Under the pieces are notes generated by a model. That model did not search any database. It was not told the DNA's origin and saw only the letters and a program-made list of their open reading frames with translations. Of a DNA stretch of 64,000 nucleotides, positions 45,200-54,216 are shown in pieces (position 1 is the first letter of the stretch; every line of letters begins with the position of its first letter). The DNA is from Rhodospirillales bacterium (GTDB lineage Bacteria; Pseudomonadota; Alphaproteobacteria; UBA828), in NCBI GenBank assembly GCA_028818855.1, contig JAPPMY010000204.1, positions 1 to 64,000 of the forward strand, read 5' to 3'. The translations under genes were made by a program, and so were the position numbers.

Positions 45200-46657
45200 A
45201 TGGGCTCGGTCAGGGATTTCCGGCCGGTTCTCTTCGTCGTCGGCATTCTGCTGATCACCCTTGCGCTCGCGATGGCGCTGCCTGCCATCGCCGACGGGGT
45301 GGCGGGCGATCCCGACTGGCAGGTCTTTCTCGCATCGAGCGTCTTCACGCTCTTCATCGGCACCTGTCTGGTGCTCTCCAACAGGATGCGGGAGCCGCGG
45401 CTAACGGTGCGCCAGGCTTTCGTGCTCACCACCGTGAGCTGGATCGTCGTCGCCGCGTTCGCGGCCCTGCCGTTCGCGTTTTGCGAACTCGAACTCACCT
45501 ACACCGACGCCTATTTCGAGGCGATGTCGGGTCTCACGACGACCGGGTCCACAGTCATCGTCGGGCTCGATCAGGCGCCGCCGGGGATCCTGCTCTGGCG
45601 CGCGCTCCTGCAGTGGCTGGGCGGCATCGGCATCATCGTCACGGCGATCGCGATTCTGCCGATGCTGAGAGTCGGCGGCATGCAGCTCTTTCACACGGAA
45701 TCGTCGGACAGCTCCGAGAAGGTGCTGCCGCGTGCGGCCCAGCTCGCCGGCGCGATCGGCCTGGTCTACCTCGCGCTCACTCTCAGCAACGGCATCGCCT
45801 ACTGGGCCGCGGGCATGACACCCTTCGAGGCCGTGTGCCACGCGATGACGACCATCGCCACCGGCGGCTTCTCGACCTCCGACGACTCCCTCGGCCATTT
45901 CCGCAACGACGCGATCGAAGGGATCGCCACCGTCTACATGGTGCTGGGCTCGCTGCCCTTCGTGCTCTATTTGCAGACCGTGCGCGGCGGCTGGGGCGCG
46001 CTCGTCCGTGATACGCAGGTGCAATGGTTCTTCGGGCTGGTGCTGTTCGCCCTGGTTTCGCTCGCGGGCTGGTTGATGGTGGCCAACGACGCGGCGCCCA
46101 CCGACGCGTTTCGCCAGGCGGCCTTCAACGGCATCTCGATTCTGACCGGCACCGGCTATTCCACCGCCGACTTCTCGGCCTGGGGCACGTTCGCGCTACC
46201 GGTCTTCACGCTGCTCATGTTCATCGGCGGCTGCACCGGCGCCACCACGGGCGGCGTGAAGGTCTTCCGAATCCAGGTCCTCGCATCCACATCGCTGCTC
46301 CAGATTCGCCAGCTCATCCAGCCCCACGGCGTCTTCATCAGCAAGTTCAACAGGCGGCCGATTCCGCAAAGCGTGCCGCCGGCGGTGATGGGGTTCTTCT
46401 TCCTGTTCGTGGTGAGCTTCGGACTGGTCGCCTTGGGGCTGGCGATGATGGGTCTCGACTACGTGACCAGCGTCAGCGGCGCGGCCACGGCCATCGCCAA
46501 CGTCGGCCCCGGCCTCGGCGAGACCATCGGCCCCTCCGGCACCTTCCAGCCCCTGCCGGAGCCCGCGAAGTGGCTGCTGTCGGCCGCGATGCTGCTAGGC
46601 CGGCTGGAGCTCTTCACGGTGCTGGTGCTGTTCGTTCCCCGCTTCTGGCGGGACTGA
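45200..46657 (+). CDS. trkH: potassium uptake protein TrkH
   Basis: This 485-residue membrane protein has repeated pore-helix signatures: EAMSGLTTTGSTVI, CHAMTTIATGGFSTSDDSLG, NGISILTGTGYSTADF and ANVGPGLGETIGP. These correspond to the four pore loops of TrkH. It imports K+ with a TrkA regulator, which is not encoded nearby. It converges with the SDR gene. Confidence 0.95.
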   Translation: MGSVRDFRPVLFVVGILLITLALAMALPAIADGVAGDPDWQVFLASSVFTLFIGTCLVLSNRMREPRLTVRQAFVLTTVSWIVVAAFAALPFAFCELELTYTDAYFEAMSGLTTTGSTVIVGLDQAPPGILLWRALLQWLGGIGIIVTAIAILPMLRVGGMQLFHTESSDSSEKVLPRAAQLAGAIGLVYLALTLSNGIAYWAAGMTPFEAVCHAMTTIATGGFSTSDDSLGHFRNDAIEGIATVYMVLGSLPFVLYLQTVRGGWGALVRDTQVQWFFGLVLFALVSLAGWLMVANDAAPTDAFRQAAFNGISILTGTGYSTADFSAWGTFALPVFTLLMFIGGCTGATTGGVKVFRIQVLASTSLLQIRQLIQPHGVFISKFNRRPIPQSVPPAVMGFFFLFVVSFGLVALGLAMMGLDYVTSVSGAATAIANVGPGLGETIGPSGTFQPLPEPAKWLLSAAMLLGRLELFTVLVLFVPRFWRD

Positions 46658-46673
46658 GAGGGCCTGCGCCCGC

Positions 46674-47426
46674 TCAACCCTTCTCCGCCAGCATGCCGCC
46701 GTCCACGGGCAGCACGTGGCCGGTGACGAAGCTCGCCTTGTCCGACAGCAGCCAGACCACCGCGTCGGCGACCTCCTCGGGCCGGCCGATCCGCCCCATC
46801 GGCACACGGCCCGATGCGTTGGAGGGATCGTTGTCCCAGCCCCGCAGCAGCAGCGGCGTCAGGATCGGCCCCGGCGCCACCGCGTTCACCCGGATGCCCT
46901 CCTTCGCGTAGTCGAGCGCGGCCGCCCTGGTCATGCCGGAGACCGCGTGCTTCGCGGTCATGTAGGGCGACCAGAGCGGGTAGGCGGCAAGCCCCCACAT
47001 GGAGCCCGCGTTGACGATCGACCCGCCACCCGACTCCAGCATCGCCGGGATCTCCGCCTGCATGCAGAGGTAGACGCCTTCGATCATGACGGCGAAGGTG
47101 TGCCGCACGTCTTCCATGTCCTGCTCTGCCAGCAGGGCCTGGGGGCCTTCGATGCCGGCGTTGTTGTAGGCGAGGTCGAGCCGGCCGAAATCGCCGAGAG
47201 TCCTGTCCACGAGGGCGTCGACCTGGTCCGCCTCGGCCACGTCGGTGCGGAGGAACGCCGCCCTGCCGCCGCCGTCGCGGATCTCCGCCGCCACCCCCTC
47301 GCCGCCGGCCTCGTCGATATCGGCGACCATGACCGCCGCGCCCTCTACGGCCAGCGCCCGTGCCGTCGCCTGCCCGATGCCCGAGCCGCCGCCGGTCACG
47401 ATCGCCACGCGGTCCGCCAGCATCAT
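46674..47426 (-). CDS. short-chain dehydrogenase/reductase
   Basis: This 250-residue classical SDR has TGGGSGIGQATARALA (cofactor), YNNAGI (a variant of NNAG), the catalytic Ser in SMWGLAAYPLWSPYMTAKHAVSG with YMTAK as the YxxxK, and VNAVAPGPILTPLL. Asp37-type acidic residues after beta2 (ADIDEAG) favour NAD. GGGAGGAG lies 8 bases before the ATG. It follows the hydroxyacid dehydrogenase by 29 bases, probably as one unit. The substrate is unknown. Confidence 0.9.
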   Translation of the reverse strand: MMLADRVAIVTGGGSGIGQATARALAVEGAAVMVADIDEAGGEGVAAEIRDGGGRAAFLRTDVAEADQVDALVDRTLGDFGRLDLAYNNAGIEGPQALLAEQDMEDVRHTFAVMIEGVYLCMQAEIPAMLESGGGSIVNAGSMWGLAAYPLWSPYMTAKHAVSGMTRAAALDYAKEGIRVNAVAPGPILTPLLLRGWDNDPSNASGRVPMGRIGRPEEVADAVVWLLSDKASFVTGHVLPVDGGMLAEKG

Positions 47427-47455
47427 CGCCGTCTCCTCCCTGTCAGGGACCTGCC

Positions 47456-48445
47456 TCAATCCGCCGGATCGATGACCCGGTCGGGCGGGTTGTGTCCGTC
47501 GGCGAAGGTCTGAATGTTGATCAGCACCTTCTCGCCCATGTCGCGGCGCCCCTCGATGGTGGCCGAGCCGATGTGCGGCAGCGCCACCACGTTGTCGAGC
47601 GTGAGCAGCTTCGGCGTGACGACGGGCTCGTTCTCGTACACGTCCAGCCCTGCGCCCGCGATCCTGCCGGCCTCGAGCAGGCGCACCAGGGCCGCCTCGT
47701 CGATGGCGTGGCCACGCGAGGTGTTGATGACGTAGGCTTGCGGCCGCAGCAGGCCGAGCCGCCGGGCCGACAGCAGGTGATAGGTCGCCGGCGTGCTCGG
47801 ACAGTGGATCGAAACGAAGTCCATATGGGCCAGCATCTGATCCAGGCTCTGCCACCACGTCGCCTCGAGCTCGGCCTCGGTCTCGTCGTCGAGGCGGTTG
47901 CGGTTGTGGTAGTGGACGGAGAGGCCGAAGCCGCGCGCCCGGCGCGCGACCGCCTGGCCGATCCGCCCCATGCCGATGATGCCGAGGCGCTTGCCCCAGA
48001 TCCGGTGCCCCAGCATGGTGGTCGGCGCCCATCCCTGCCAGTCGCCGCCGCGCAGCAGCCGGTCGCCCTCGGAGAGCCGGCGCGGCACCGCGAGGATCAA
48101 GGCCATCGTCATGTCCGCCGTGTCTTCGGTCAGCACGCCCGGCGTGTTGGTCACCAGGATGTCGCGCTGCCGGGCGGCGGCAAGGTCGATGTGATCGACG
48201 CCGGTGCCGAAGCTCGCGATCAGCTTGAGGTCCGGGCCGGCTTGGCCGATGAGGTCGCCGTCGATCGTGTCCGTCACCGTGGGCACGAGCACGTCGGCCT
48301 CCGCCACGGCCTGCGTCATGGCGGCGCGGTCCAGCGGCCGATCATCCTCGTTGAGTCGGGTGTCGAAAAGCTCCATCATGCGCGCCTCTATCTCCCGCGG
48401 GAGACGCCGCGTCACGATCACCTTGAGCTTTCTGCCAGGCCTCAT
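47456..48445 (-). CDS. D-isomer 2-hydroxyacid dehydrogenase (glyoxylate/hydroxypyruvate reductase-like)
   Basis: This 329-residue protein has SFGTGVDHIDL, NTPGVLTEDTADMTMALILAVPRR, the NAD fold IIGMGRIGQAVARRA and VSIHCPSTPATYHL. The catalytic Arg lies in NTSRGHAID, Glu in VYENEP, and His in LPHIGSAT. It is close in pattern to D-glycerate dehydrogenase. ATG with GGAGG upstream is preferred over a longer in-frame start. It heads a two-gene unit with the SDR. Confidence 0.92.
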   Translation of the reverse strand: MRPGRKLKVIVTRRLPREIEARMMELFDTRLNEDDRPLDRAAMTQAVAEADVLVPTVTDTIDGDLIGQAGPDLKLIASFGTGVDHIDLAAARQRDILVTNTPGVLTEDTADMTMALILAVPRRLSEGDRLLRGGDWQGWAPTTMLGHRIWGKRLGIIGMGRIGQAVARRARGFGLSVHYHNRNRLDDETEAELEATWWQSLDQMLAHMDFVSIHCPSTPATYHLLSARRLGLLRPQAYVINTSRGHAIDEAALVRLLEAGRIAGAGLDVYENEPVVTPKLLTLDNVVALPHIGSATIEGRRDMGEKVLINIQTFADGHNPPDRVIDPAD

Positions 48446-48513
48446 CGACCCTCCGCGCGCGGCTCGGCGGGCACGATCCGACCGCAACAGGCAGCTTGTT
48501 TAGCAAACGCCCC

Positions 48514-49116
48514 ATGGCGACTCAAACTACCGCACGGGCCCGGGTGCCTGCCATGACCGCCCGCCGCCGTCTCCGGCGCGCGGATGTGGCGTGCGGGCAT
48601 GGCCGCCGCAGCTCCTCGCGCCTCTTCAGAGCCGCCCGCGGGGCTGCTCTCGTCGCTGCGCTGGCGACCCTTCTCGGCGCGGTTGCCGCGCTCGCGGGAT
48701 CCGAGGCTTACGCCCAGGACGGCGAGCGCTTCGTCTCGCTCAAGGCGGAGCGAGCCAATCTCAGGGTCGGCCCCGGCCGGCGCTATCCCATCGAATGGGT
48801 CTACACGCGCCCCGGCCTGCCGCTGCTGGTGATCGCGAATTTCGATCAGTGGCGCTGGGTGCGCGATCACGAGGGCACGAAGGGCTGGATGCACAAGTCG
48901 CTGCTTTCCGTGCACCGCACCGTCCTCATCATGGAGGGCGTGCAGACCGTTCATGAAAGGCCGCTCTCGGGCTCGCCGGCGGTGCTGCGTGCCGAGGCCG
49001 GCGTAATCGCCAACCTGCTGGCCTGCGAGGAGGGCTGGTGCCGGATCGCGCTGGCCGGCGAAGAGGGTTGGGTGCGCGAGACCGCCCTCTGGGGCGTCAA
49101 GCCGCCGCCGCCCTGA
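48514..49116 (+). CDS. exported SH3-domain protein
   Basis: This 200-residue protein has an arginine-rich start and a hydrophobic export segment (AALVAALATLLGAVAALAGSEAYAQ, near residues 44-68). Two bacterial SH3-like repeats follow (FVSLKAERANLRVGPGRRYPIEWVY and AGVIANLLACEEGWCRIAL). The family (SH3_3 / former DUF1058) is periplasmic and probably binds peptidoglycan or protein. The start is uncertain: ATG at 48553 or a GTG at 48586 would shorten the basic leader. It is divergent from the hydroxyacid dehydrogenase. Confidence 0.82.
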   Translation: MATQTTARARVPAMTARRRLRRADVACGHGRRSSSRLFRAARGAALVAALATLLGAVAALAGSEAYAQDGERFVSLKAERANLRVGPGRRYPIEWVYTRPGLPLLVIANFDQWRWVRDHEGTKGWMHKSLLSVHRTVLIMEGVQTVHERPLSGSPAVLRAEAGVIANLLACEEGWCRIALAGEEGWVRETALWGVKPPPP

Positions 49117-49141
49117 TCGCGCGGGCCAGGAGGAGCGCCTC

Positions 49142-49753
49142 TCAGGCCGCGCCGTCGTCCAGGTCCTCGGCCAGGGCGGCGCGGGTTTCCTCCGGCATGA
49201 TGGCGAGGTGGCCGTATGCCGGATGATCGATACCCAGCAGCACCCGCGCGCCCGGCGTGCGAAAGGCCGCGGCCGCCGCCGGCGCCACGGGGAAGCGCAG
49301 AAAGTGGATCGAGGAGGTCTTGCCGTCCTCGGTCGTGCGCGCGACCTCGTCCTCGATCGGCTCGGCGGCGACGGTGGTGCCGCCGACTTCCAGCCTGACG
49401 GCGTCCTCGATCCCCGCCAGGCGGTAGAGCTCCCGCTCCCGCCGCGCCGGGTCGTCGATCTCCAGCATGAGCGTCGCGATCAGCGAGTCGCCCGGCGGGA
49501 TCAGCGGATTGTAGGCCTCCAGCTCGCCCGCGATCTGCTCCTCGCCGCCCTGCTCGATGTGAAGCATCTCGTGCACCTGCATCCACATGGTCTCGAAGGA
49601 CTCGAAGTGAAAGGTGGCGAAGGGGCCGACGGCGAGCCGGCGGTGGCGCTTCAGCGCCGTGACGGCGGCGCGACGCTCCTTTCGGACCCGGGCATAGTCC
49701 GCCATCTCCATGACGTCGGCCCGGGTGAGCGCCCGGCGCGGCTGGCTCGTCAT
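49142..49753 (-). CDS. DUF3501 protein
   Basis: This 203-residue protein contains LTRADVMEMADYARVRKERRAAVTALKRHRRLAVGPFATFHFES and MWMQVHEMLHIEQGG, with YNPLIPPGD, which match DUF3501. These proteins are regularly encoded next to a GlpC/HdrD-like iron-sulfur protein, often with a rubrerythrin, and are suspected to take part in oxidative-stress or iron handling. It begins 1 base after the stop of the Fe-S gene. No rubrerythrin gene is present here. Confidence 0.85.
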   Translation of the reverse strand: MTSQPRRALTRADVMEMADYARVRKERRAAVTALKRHRRLAVGPFATFHFESFETMWMQVHEMLHIEQGGEEQIAGELEAYNPLIPPGDSLIATLMLEIDDPARRERELYRLAGIEDAVRLEVGGTTVAAEPIEDEVARTTEDGKTSSIHFLRFPVAPAAAAAFRTPGARVLLGIDHPAYGHLAIMPEETRAALAEDLDDGAA

Positions 49754-49754
49754 C

Positions 49755-51113
49755 TCAGGCGAGGCCGTAGGCACGAGCCAGCAGCTCGATCGGGTGATGG
49801 GCGCGGCCGGCGGCAGGAAGGCCGGCGGTGGTATCGCCTTCCTTGGCCGCCTGGCGGCCGATCCCGTTCACGATGTGAGCGCCGGCGAGCGGGCATTCCG
49901 AGGCGAGGTAGGGGTTGGCCGCCTCGCGCGCCCGGCGCGCGGTGGTGCGCCCCACCTTCAGCGCGGTCTCGTGGAAACCCCTGGTGACCCCGATGGAGCC
50001 GCCGTGGCCGGAGCAGCGCTCGATGATTGAGACCTCGGTCTCTGGCACGTAGGCCAGCATGTCGGCAGACTTGCGCCCGACGTTCTGGGCCCGCTCGTGG
50101 CACGGCAGGTGGAGCGTGACGGCGCCATCCAGCGGGGCGAGCCCCGATGCCAACCCCTCCGAGCGGGCGATGCCGACGACATACTCGCAGATGTCGTGGC
50201 TGTGCTCGGCGAGCCGCTTGACCGCCGGGTCGTCCGGCAGGATCAGCGGCCACTCGAGCTTGAGCATGAGGGCGCAGCTCGCCACCAGCGCCACGACGTC
50301 GTAGCCCCGGTCGATCCATTCGCCGAGCGCCGCCGCCGTCTCCCGCGCGCTCTCTGCGACCCGCTCGATGTCCCCCTCCTCGAGCTGCGGCATGCCGCAG
50401 CAGCGGGGATAGACGACGGCGGTCTCCACCCCGTTGTGCGCCAGCACCTTGCGGGCCGCCACGCCGACCTCCGGCTGGTTGTAGTTGGCGAAGCAGGTTG
50501 CATAGAGGACCGCCTTGCGCCCGGCCGCAGGCGCCCGCCGGTTGACCGCCGGCGCGCCCCTGGCCGCGCGGTCAAGCAGGGTGCGGCGGTGGTAGCGCGG
50601 CAGCGGCGCCTCCTTGTGAACGCCGGCTGCGGCCTGCATCAGCGTCCGGGTGAGCGTGTTGCCCCGGGCCGAGCCCCAGTTCATCACCGGCGCAAGGGTG
50701 CGGGCGATGCGGCCGTTCTTGTCCGTCTCGGCGAGCCGCCGGGATGCGGTGGTGTGGCGCCGGCCCGCGCGGCGGTCGGCGGCGCGGTGGCGCAGCATGA
50801 GGTGGGGAAAGTCGACGTCCCACTCGTGCGGCGGCGTGTAGGGGCACATGGTCATGAAGCACATGTCACAGAGCGTGCAGGCGTCCACGACCGACTTGAA
50901 GCCGGCCGACTCGACCGAATCCAGCTCGCCCGTCTCCGATTCGTCGATCAGGTCGAACAGGCGCGGGAAGGAGTCGCAGAGGCTGAAGCAGCGCCGGCAG
51001 CCGTGGCAGATGTCGAAGACGCGGCGCGTCTCCGTCTCCAGCGCCTCGCTGTCGTAGAAGTCGGGGTTTCGCCAGTCTATGGGATGGCGGAAGGGCGCGC
51101 CCTCGTCGGCCAT
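49755..51113 (-). CDS. GlpC/HdrD-like iron-sulfur protein
   Basis: This 452-residue protein has two N-terminal ferredoxin-type Cys groups (ICHGCRRCFSLCDSFP and ACTLCDMCFMTMCPY). It then has two CCG-type Cys-rich domains (YPRCCGMPQ with an upstream YATCFANYN, and LPCHERAQ with RCSGHGGSIG). This is the architecture of GlpC and heterodisulfide-reductase subunit D, which move electrons between quinone, thiol or flavin partners. The second CCG domain has CSGHGG in place of CCG. It is paired with DUF3501. Confidence 0.88.
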   Translation of the reverse strand: MADEGAPFRHPIDWRNPDFYDSEALETETRRVFDICHGCRRCFSLCDSFPRLFDLIDESETGELDSVESAGFKSVVDACTLCDMCFMTMCPYTPPHEWDVDFPHLMLRHRAADRRAGRRHTTASRRLAETDKNGRIARTLAPVMNWGSARGNTLTRTLMQAAAGVHKEAPLPRYHRRTLLDRAARGAPAVNRRAPAAGRKAVLYATCFANYNQPEVGVAARKVLAHNGVETAVVYPRCCGMPQLEEGDIERVAESARETAAALGEWIDRGYDVVALVASCALMLKLEWPLILPDDPAVKRLAEHSHDICEYVVGIARSEGLASGLAPLDGAVTLHLPCHERAQNVGRKSADMLAYVPETEVSIIERCSGHGGSIGVTRGFHETALKVGRTTARRAREAANPYLASECPLAGAHIVNGIGRQAAKEGDTTAGLPAAGRAHHPIELLARAYGLA

Positions 51114-51126
51114 CGAGACGGCTGTG

Positions 51127-51342
51127 CTACCGGCACGAACCGCAGAGCCGGTTTCCCGGCCCCGCGCTGTCGAATTGGCGACCGCAGCGCAGGCAGCGGC
51201 GCTGGCTCTCTTGCGCCTCCAGGCGATCGAGCTCCGCGAGTTCGTCGGAGAGCGAGATCATCCCCGGTCCGCGATCCACATTCCTGGCGGCTTCACGCCG
51301 CGCATCCCATTTGGTCCGTCGTTGAGGCGCGAGCGACATCAT
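51127..51342 (-). CDS. small zinc-ribbon protein
   Basis: This is a protein of about 71 residues ending in RRCLRCGRQFDSAGPGNRLCGSCR, a CxxC...CxxC zinc ribbon of a type seen in many small bacterial and phage proteins. The N-terminal part is charged (DELAELDRLEAQESQRR). The start is uncertain: paired ATGs at 51342 and 51339 give a compact protein; a longer frame begins at 51402. No clear ribosome site. It lies just upstream of the Fe-S gene on the same strand, 13 bases away. Confidence 0.6.
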   Translation of the reverse strand: MMSLAPQRRTKWDARREAARNVDRGPGMISLSDELAELDRLEAQESQRRCLRCGRQFDSAGPGNRLCGSCR

Positions 51343-51473
51343 TTGGCGCGTGTTCCCTAGCGAAGTAGTGTGGTGGGCCTCCGGTCGGACCATTGTACCC
51401 AAACTTGGCGCCTGAAATAAGCCAAAACTTCATATCGGCAGCCAAATTTGAGCGGTCTGCGGGCTTCTTGGGG

Positions 51474-52553
51474 CTATTCGGCGGCCTCGGTGCTGCCTGC
51501 GGGGGTGCGGAAGGCCGGCATCACGGCCTCGGCGAAAAGCCGTAGGCTTTTCAGCAGGTTCGCCTCGCCGTAATAGGGCGGGTAGTGGAGCAGCAGGGAG
51601 TCGAGGCCGGTGGCGGCGCGGAGCGCGCGGATGCGGGCGATCACCGTCTCGGGCGCGCCGTGGATCAGGGTGGTCTCCAGCAGCGTGTCGTAGTCGATCG
51701 CCGCGGCCCCCTCTTTCTCGGAGACCTTGCCGAGATAGCCCGCCGTCTTCTTGCCGAGGAAGGCTTCGAGGTGGCGGATGATGCCGGGCGCGCTCTCCTC
51801 CTTCGCCGCTTCGTCGGTCTCGGCCACGTAGACCCAGCGGGCGATGTTGACGGAGCCGAAGGCGGGATTGGCGTTCCAGGGCGCCGGTGTGTGCTGCATG
51901 GCCTCGCGGTAGAGCGCGATCTGCCCGGCGAGGGTCTCGAACGAGGGCAGCGTGGAGAGCATCAGCCCGAACCCGTGGCGGGCCGCCACTTCGATCGAGC
52001 GCGTGGTGCCCGCCGCCATGTAGAAGGGGGGATGCGGCTCCTGCACGCTCACGGGATAGATCTCGTAGTCGCCCTCGACCCGGTGCCGGAAGTGGGTGCC
52101 CTCGTGGCTGACTTTCCGCTTGTGGAAGGCGTCGAGGATCAGCGGGAACGCCTCCTCCTGGATGTCGTGGCGGGCGTCGAAGGGGATCCCGAAGCCCTCG
52201 TACTCGTAGGGCCGGTAGCCGGAGCCGAGGCCGAGGCTGAGCCGGCCCTCGCTCAGGATGTCGACAAAGGCCGCGTTCTCGACGATCCGCATCGGGTTGT
52301 GGAGCGGCAGCGTCATCACCGCCGTGCCGAGCCCGATCCGGCTGGTCTTGGGCGCCAGGTACGCCAGATAGACGAAGGGGTCCGGCAGCACCCCGTACTG
52401 GTTGGAAAAGTGGTGCTCGGCGATCCAGGCCGTGTCGTAGCCGAGCCGGTCCGCCTCCACGATCTCGCGCGTGACCCGCGCGTGCACGGCGCGGTGCGGA
52501 TAGGGCTCCACGTCGAGATTGGGCTGCGAAGTCACCAGAACGCCAAACTGCAT
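51474..52553 (-). CDS. LLM-class flavin-dependent oxidoreductase
   Basis: This 359-residue luciferase-like protein shows QFGVLVTSQPNLDVEPYPHRAV, DTAWIAEHHFSNQYGVLPDPF, IGLGTAVMTLPLHNP, LSEGRLSLGLGSGYRPYEYEGFG and HPPFYMAAGTTRS. Two ATGs are adjacent; the second is 5 bases after GAGGGA... and is chosen. The electron donor and substrate are unknown. It stands alone, downstream of mlaC on the same strand. Confidence 0.86.
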   Translation of the reverse strand: MQFGVLVTSQPNLDVEPYPHRAVHARVTREIVEADRLGYDTAWIAEHHFSNQYGVLPDPFVYLAYLAPKTSRIGLGTAVMTLPLHNPMRIVENAAFVDILSEGRLSLGLGSGYRPYEYEGFGIPFDARHDIQEEAFPLILDAFHKRKVSHEGTHFRHRVEGDYEIYPVSVQEPHPPFYMAAGTTRSIEVAARHGFGLMLSTLPSFETLAGQIALYREAMQHTPAPWNANPAFGSVNIARWVYVAETDEAAKEESAPGIIRHLEAFLGKKTAGYLGKVSEKEGAAAIDYDTLLETTLIHGAPETVIARIRALRAATGLDSLLLHYPPYYGEANLLKSLRLFAEAVMPAFRTPAGSTEAAE

Positions 52554-52707
52554 CATATCCCTCGCCGGTTGCCTGCCCCGCCCGCGCGCCTTCGCGCCAG
52601 GGTGGCGGCTCGTTGCACCGATAGTTCTCCCTTGCGCCGTCCGCGCCGGCAACCCGCAGGCGCGCTCCCGCCCGCCGCGGGTGGCGCAGGCTCCTTACCG
52701 TTCCGGA

Positions 52708-53349
52708 TTATTCGGCCTCACCCCCGACCGGCGCCTCGACGCGCGCCCGCAGGTCGCTCAGCAGGCCGTCGATCCCCTTGCGATTGACGACCGAGGCGAA
52801 CTCCACCCGGTGCGTGTGCAGCATGCTGATCCCTTCGACGCTTATGTCGATGACCTTGTAGCCCTCGTCCCGCATCCGCACGCGGAAGTCGACGGCGATC
52901 GGATCGCCGCCCGAGGGCCGCACGATCTGGGCGCGGACGATCTTGTCGCCACTCTCGTCGTCGATCACGGAGCGCGCGGTGAACAGCTCGCCGCCGTACG
53001 AATCAAAGCGGCTCGCGTACACGCGGACGATGAAGTCCACGAAGACCGCCATGTATTCCCTGCGCTGCTCCTTGGTCGCCGTTCTCCAGTGCCGGCCGAG
53101 CACGAAGCGGCCGACGATGGGAATGTCGAAGCCCCGCACCATGACCTCGCGGAACGCGGCCTCGCGTTCCGCAAACGGGCTGTCCAAGTTGTCGCGGAGG
53201 GAGTCCACGGCTTGGTCACCGAGACTCTGGATGAACGTCAGCGCCGGATCCTCGCACAAGGCCGCCCGCGGCCCGCCGGTGGCGGAGAGCAGGACGGCAA
53301 GGCCGATGACGGCGGCCGTCAAGATGCGTCTGGAGACGAGAATGTTCAT
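52708..53349 (-). CDS. mlaC: phospholipid transport periplasmic protein MlaC
   Basis: This 213-residue protein has a signal peptide (RRILTAAVIGLAVLLSATGGPRA) and the Tgt2/MlaC domain: FREVMVRGFDIPIVGRFVLGRHWRTATKEQRREYMAVF, then YKVIDISVEGISML. MlaC ferries phospholipid between MlaA at the outer membrane and the MlaFEDB importer. It lies 43 bases after mlaA on the same strand. MlaFEDB genes are elsewhere. Confidence 0.92.
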   Translation of the reverse strand: MNILVSRRILTAAVIGLAVLLSATGGPRAALCEDPALTFIQSLGDQAVDSLRDNLDSPFAEREAAFREVMVRGFDIPIVGRFVLGRHWRTATKEQRREYMAVFVDFIVRVYASRFDSYGGELFTARSVIDDESGDKIVRAQIVRPSGGDPIAVDFRVRMRDEGYKVIDISVEGISMLHTHRVEFASVVNRKGIDGLLSDLRARVEAPVGGEAE

Positions 53350-53392
53350 GGGACCTCAGCTCTGCCTCACACCGGGGGCGCCGTGCGGCGGT

Positions 53393-54208
53393 CTATTCCT
53401 CGAACCACTCATCGTCGAAGTCGTCGTCGAAGTCGAAGTCGGGTATCTCCATGACGGTCGGCGGCGCGCCGTCGCTGATCTCCGTCGCGCGATACTGCCG
53501 ATAGAGTTCGCGCATAGCAGCATAAAAGTCGACAGAGGTGCTTTCCAGCGTTTCAAGCTCGTCGAGATACTGGGCACGCTGGGATACACCGCTGGTGACG
53601 CTGCGGGCGAGGCCGGCTTCGTCGACCAGGACATAACTCATGGGATCCGCAAACATGTCGACGCCGAAGCCCACCGCGTCGCGCGGACTGCTCGGGCCCA
53701 GGACGGGCAGCATGAGGAACGGACTGTCACCGATCCCCCACGACGCGAGGGTCTGCCCGAAGTCTTCCGGTGCGCGCGGGTAGCCCCAGTCCGTGGCCGC
53801 ATCGAAGACGCCGCCCACGCCGATGGTGGAGTTGATCGCGAAACGCGTGAGCGTCGAGCCCGCGCGCTCGAACTTTCCCTGGGCGAGGTTGTTCACGAGG
53901 TTCAGCGGCTCGCCGAGGTTCCGCAGGACGTTCGTGATACGCTGGCGCACCACGTCCGGCAGCAGGAACACGTAGACCTCGGCCGCCGGCTTCAGGATGA
54001 CGCTGTCGACGGCCTGGTTGAACTCGAATACCGCGCGATTGACGTCCTCGAGCGGATCGTTGGCTCCGTAAGGATCCTGCGCCCGGCCGTCGGCGGCAAA
54101 GCCGAGCAGCGCGAGGGCGAGCAGCACGGCCGCCGCGCAGCGCCGAAGTGCGGCAGGGAAGCCGATCGCTCGAGGCAGAGCACGCCGTCGCGGAAGGCAT
54201 TCGCTCAT
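53393..54208 (-). CDS. mlaA: phospholipid-removal protein MlaA (VacJ)
   Basis: This 271-residue protein has the MlaA signature NDPLEDVNRAVFEFNQAVDSVILKP, RITNVLRNLGEPLNLVNNLAQG and RFAINSTIGVGGVFDAATDWGYP. The very acidic end (FDFDDDFDDEWFEE) is notable. MlaA is usually a lipoprotein, but here the signal sequence ends in GFAADGRAQDPYG with no lipobox Cys, so signal peptidase I cleavage is predicted. It starts 8 bases after the EF-G-like stop. Confidence 0.93.
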   Translation of the reverse strand: MSECLPRRRALPRAIGFPAALRRCAAAVLLALALLGFAADGRAQDPYGANDPLEDVNRAVFEFNQAVDSVILKPAAEVYVFLLPDVVRQRITNVLRNLGEPLNLVNNLAQGKFERAGSTLTRFAINSTIGVGGVFDAATDWGYPRAPEDFGQTLASWGIGDSPFLMLPVLGPSSPRDAVGFGVDMFADPMSYVLVDEAGLARSVTSGVSQRAQYLDELETLESTSVDFYAAMRELYRQYRATEISDGAPPTVMEIPDFDFDDDFDDEWFEE

Positions 54209-54216
54209 GCCGGGGG

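Noticed and set aside
46674-48032. A 452-residue reading frame extending the SDR upstream
   Set aside because: The extra N-terminal part is a shadow of the hydroxyacid dehydrogenase gene; the SDR fold starts at the ATG preceded by GGGAGGAG.
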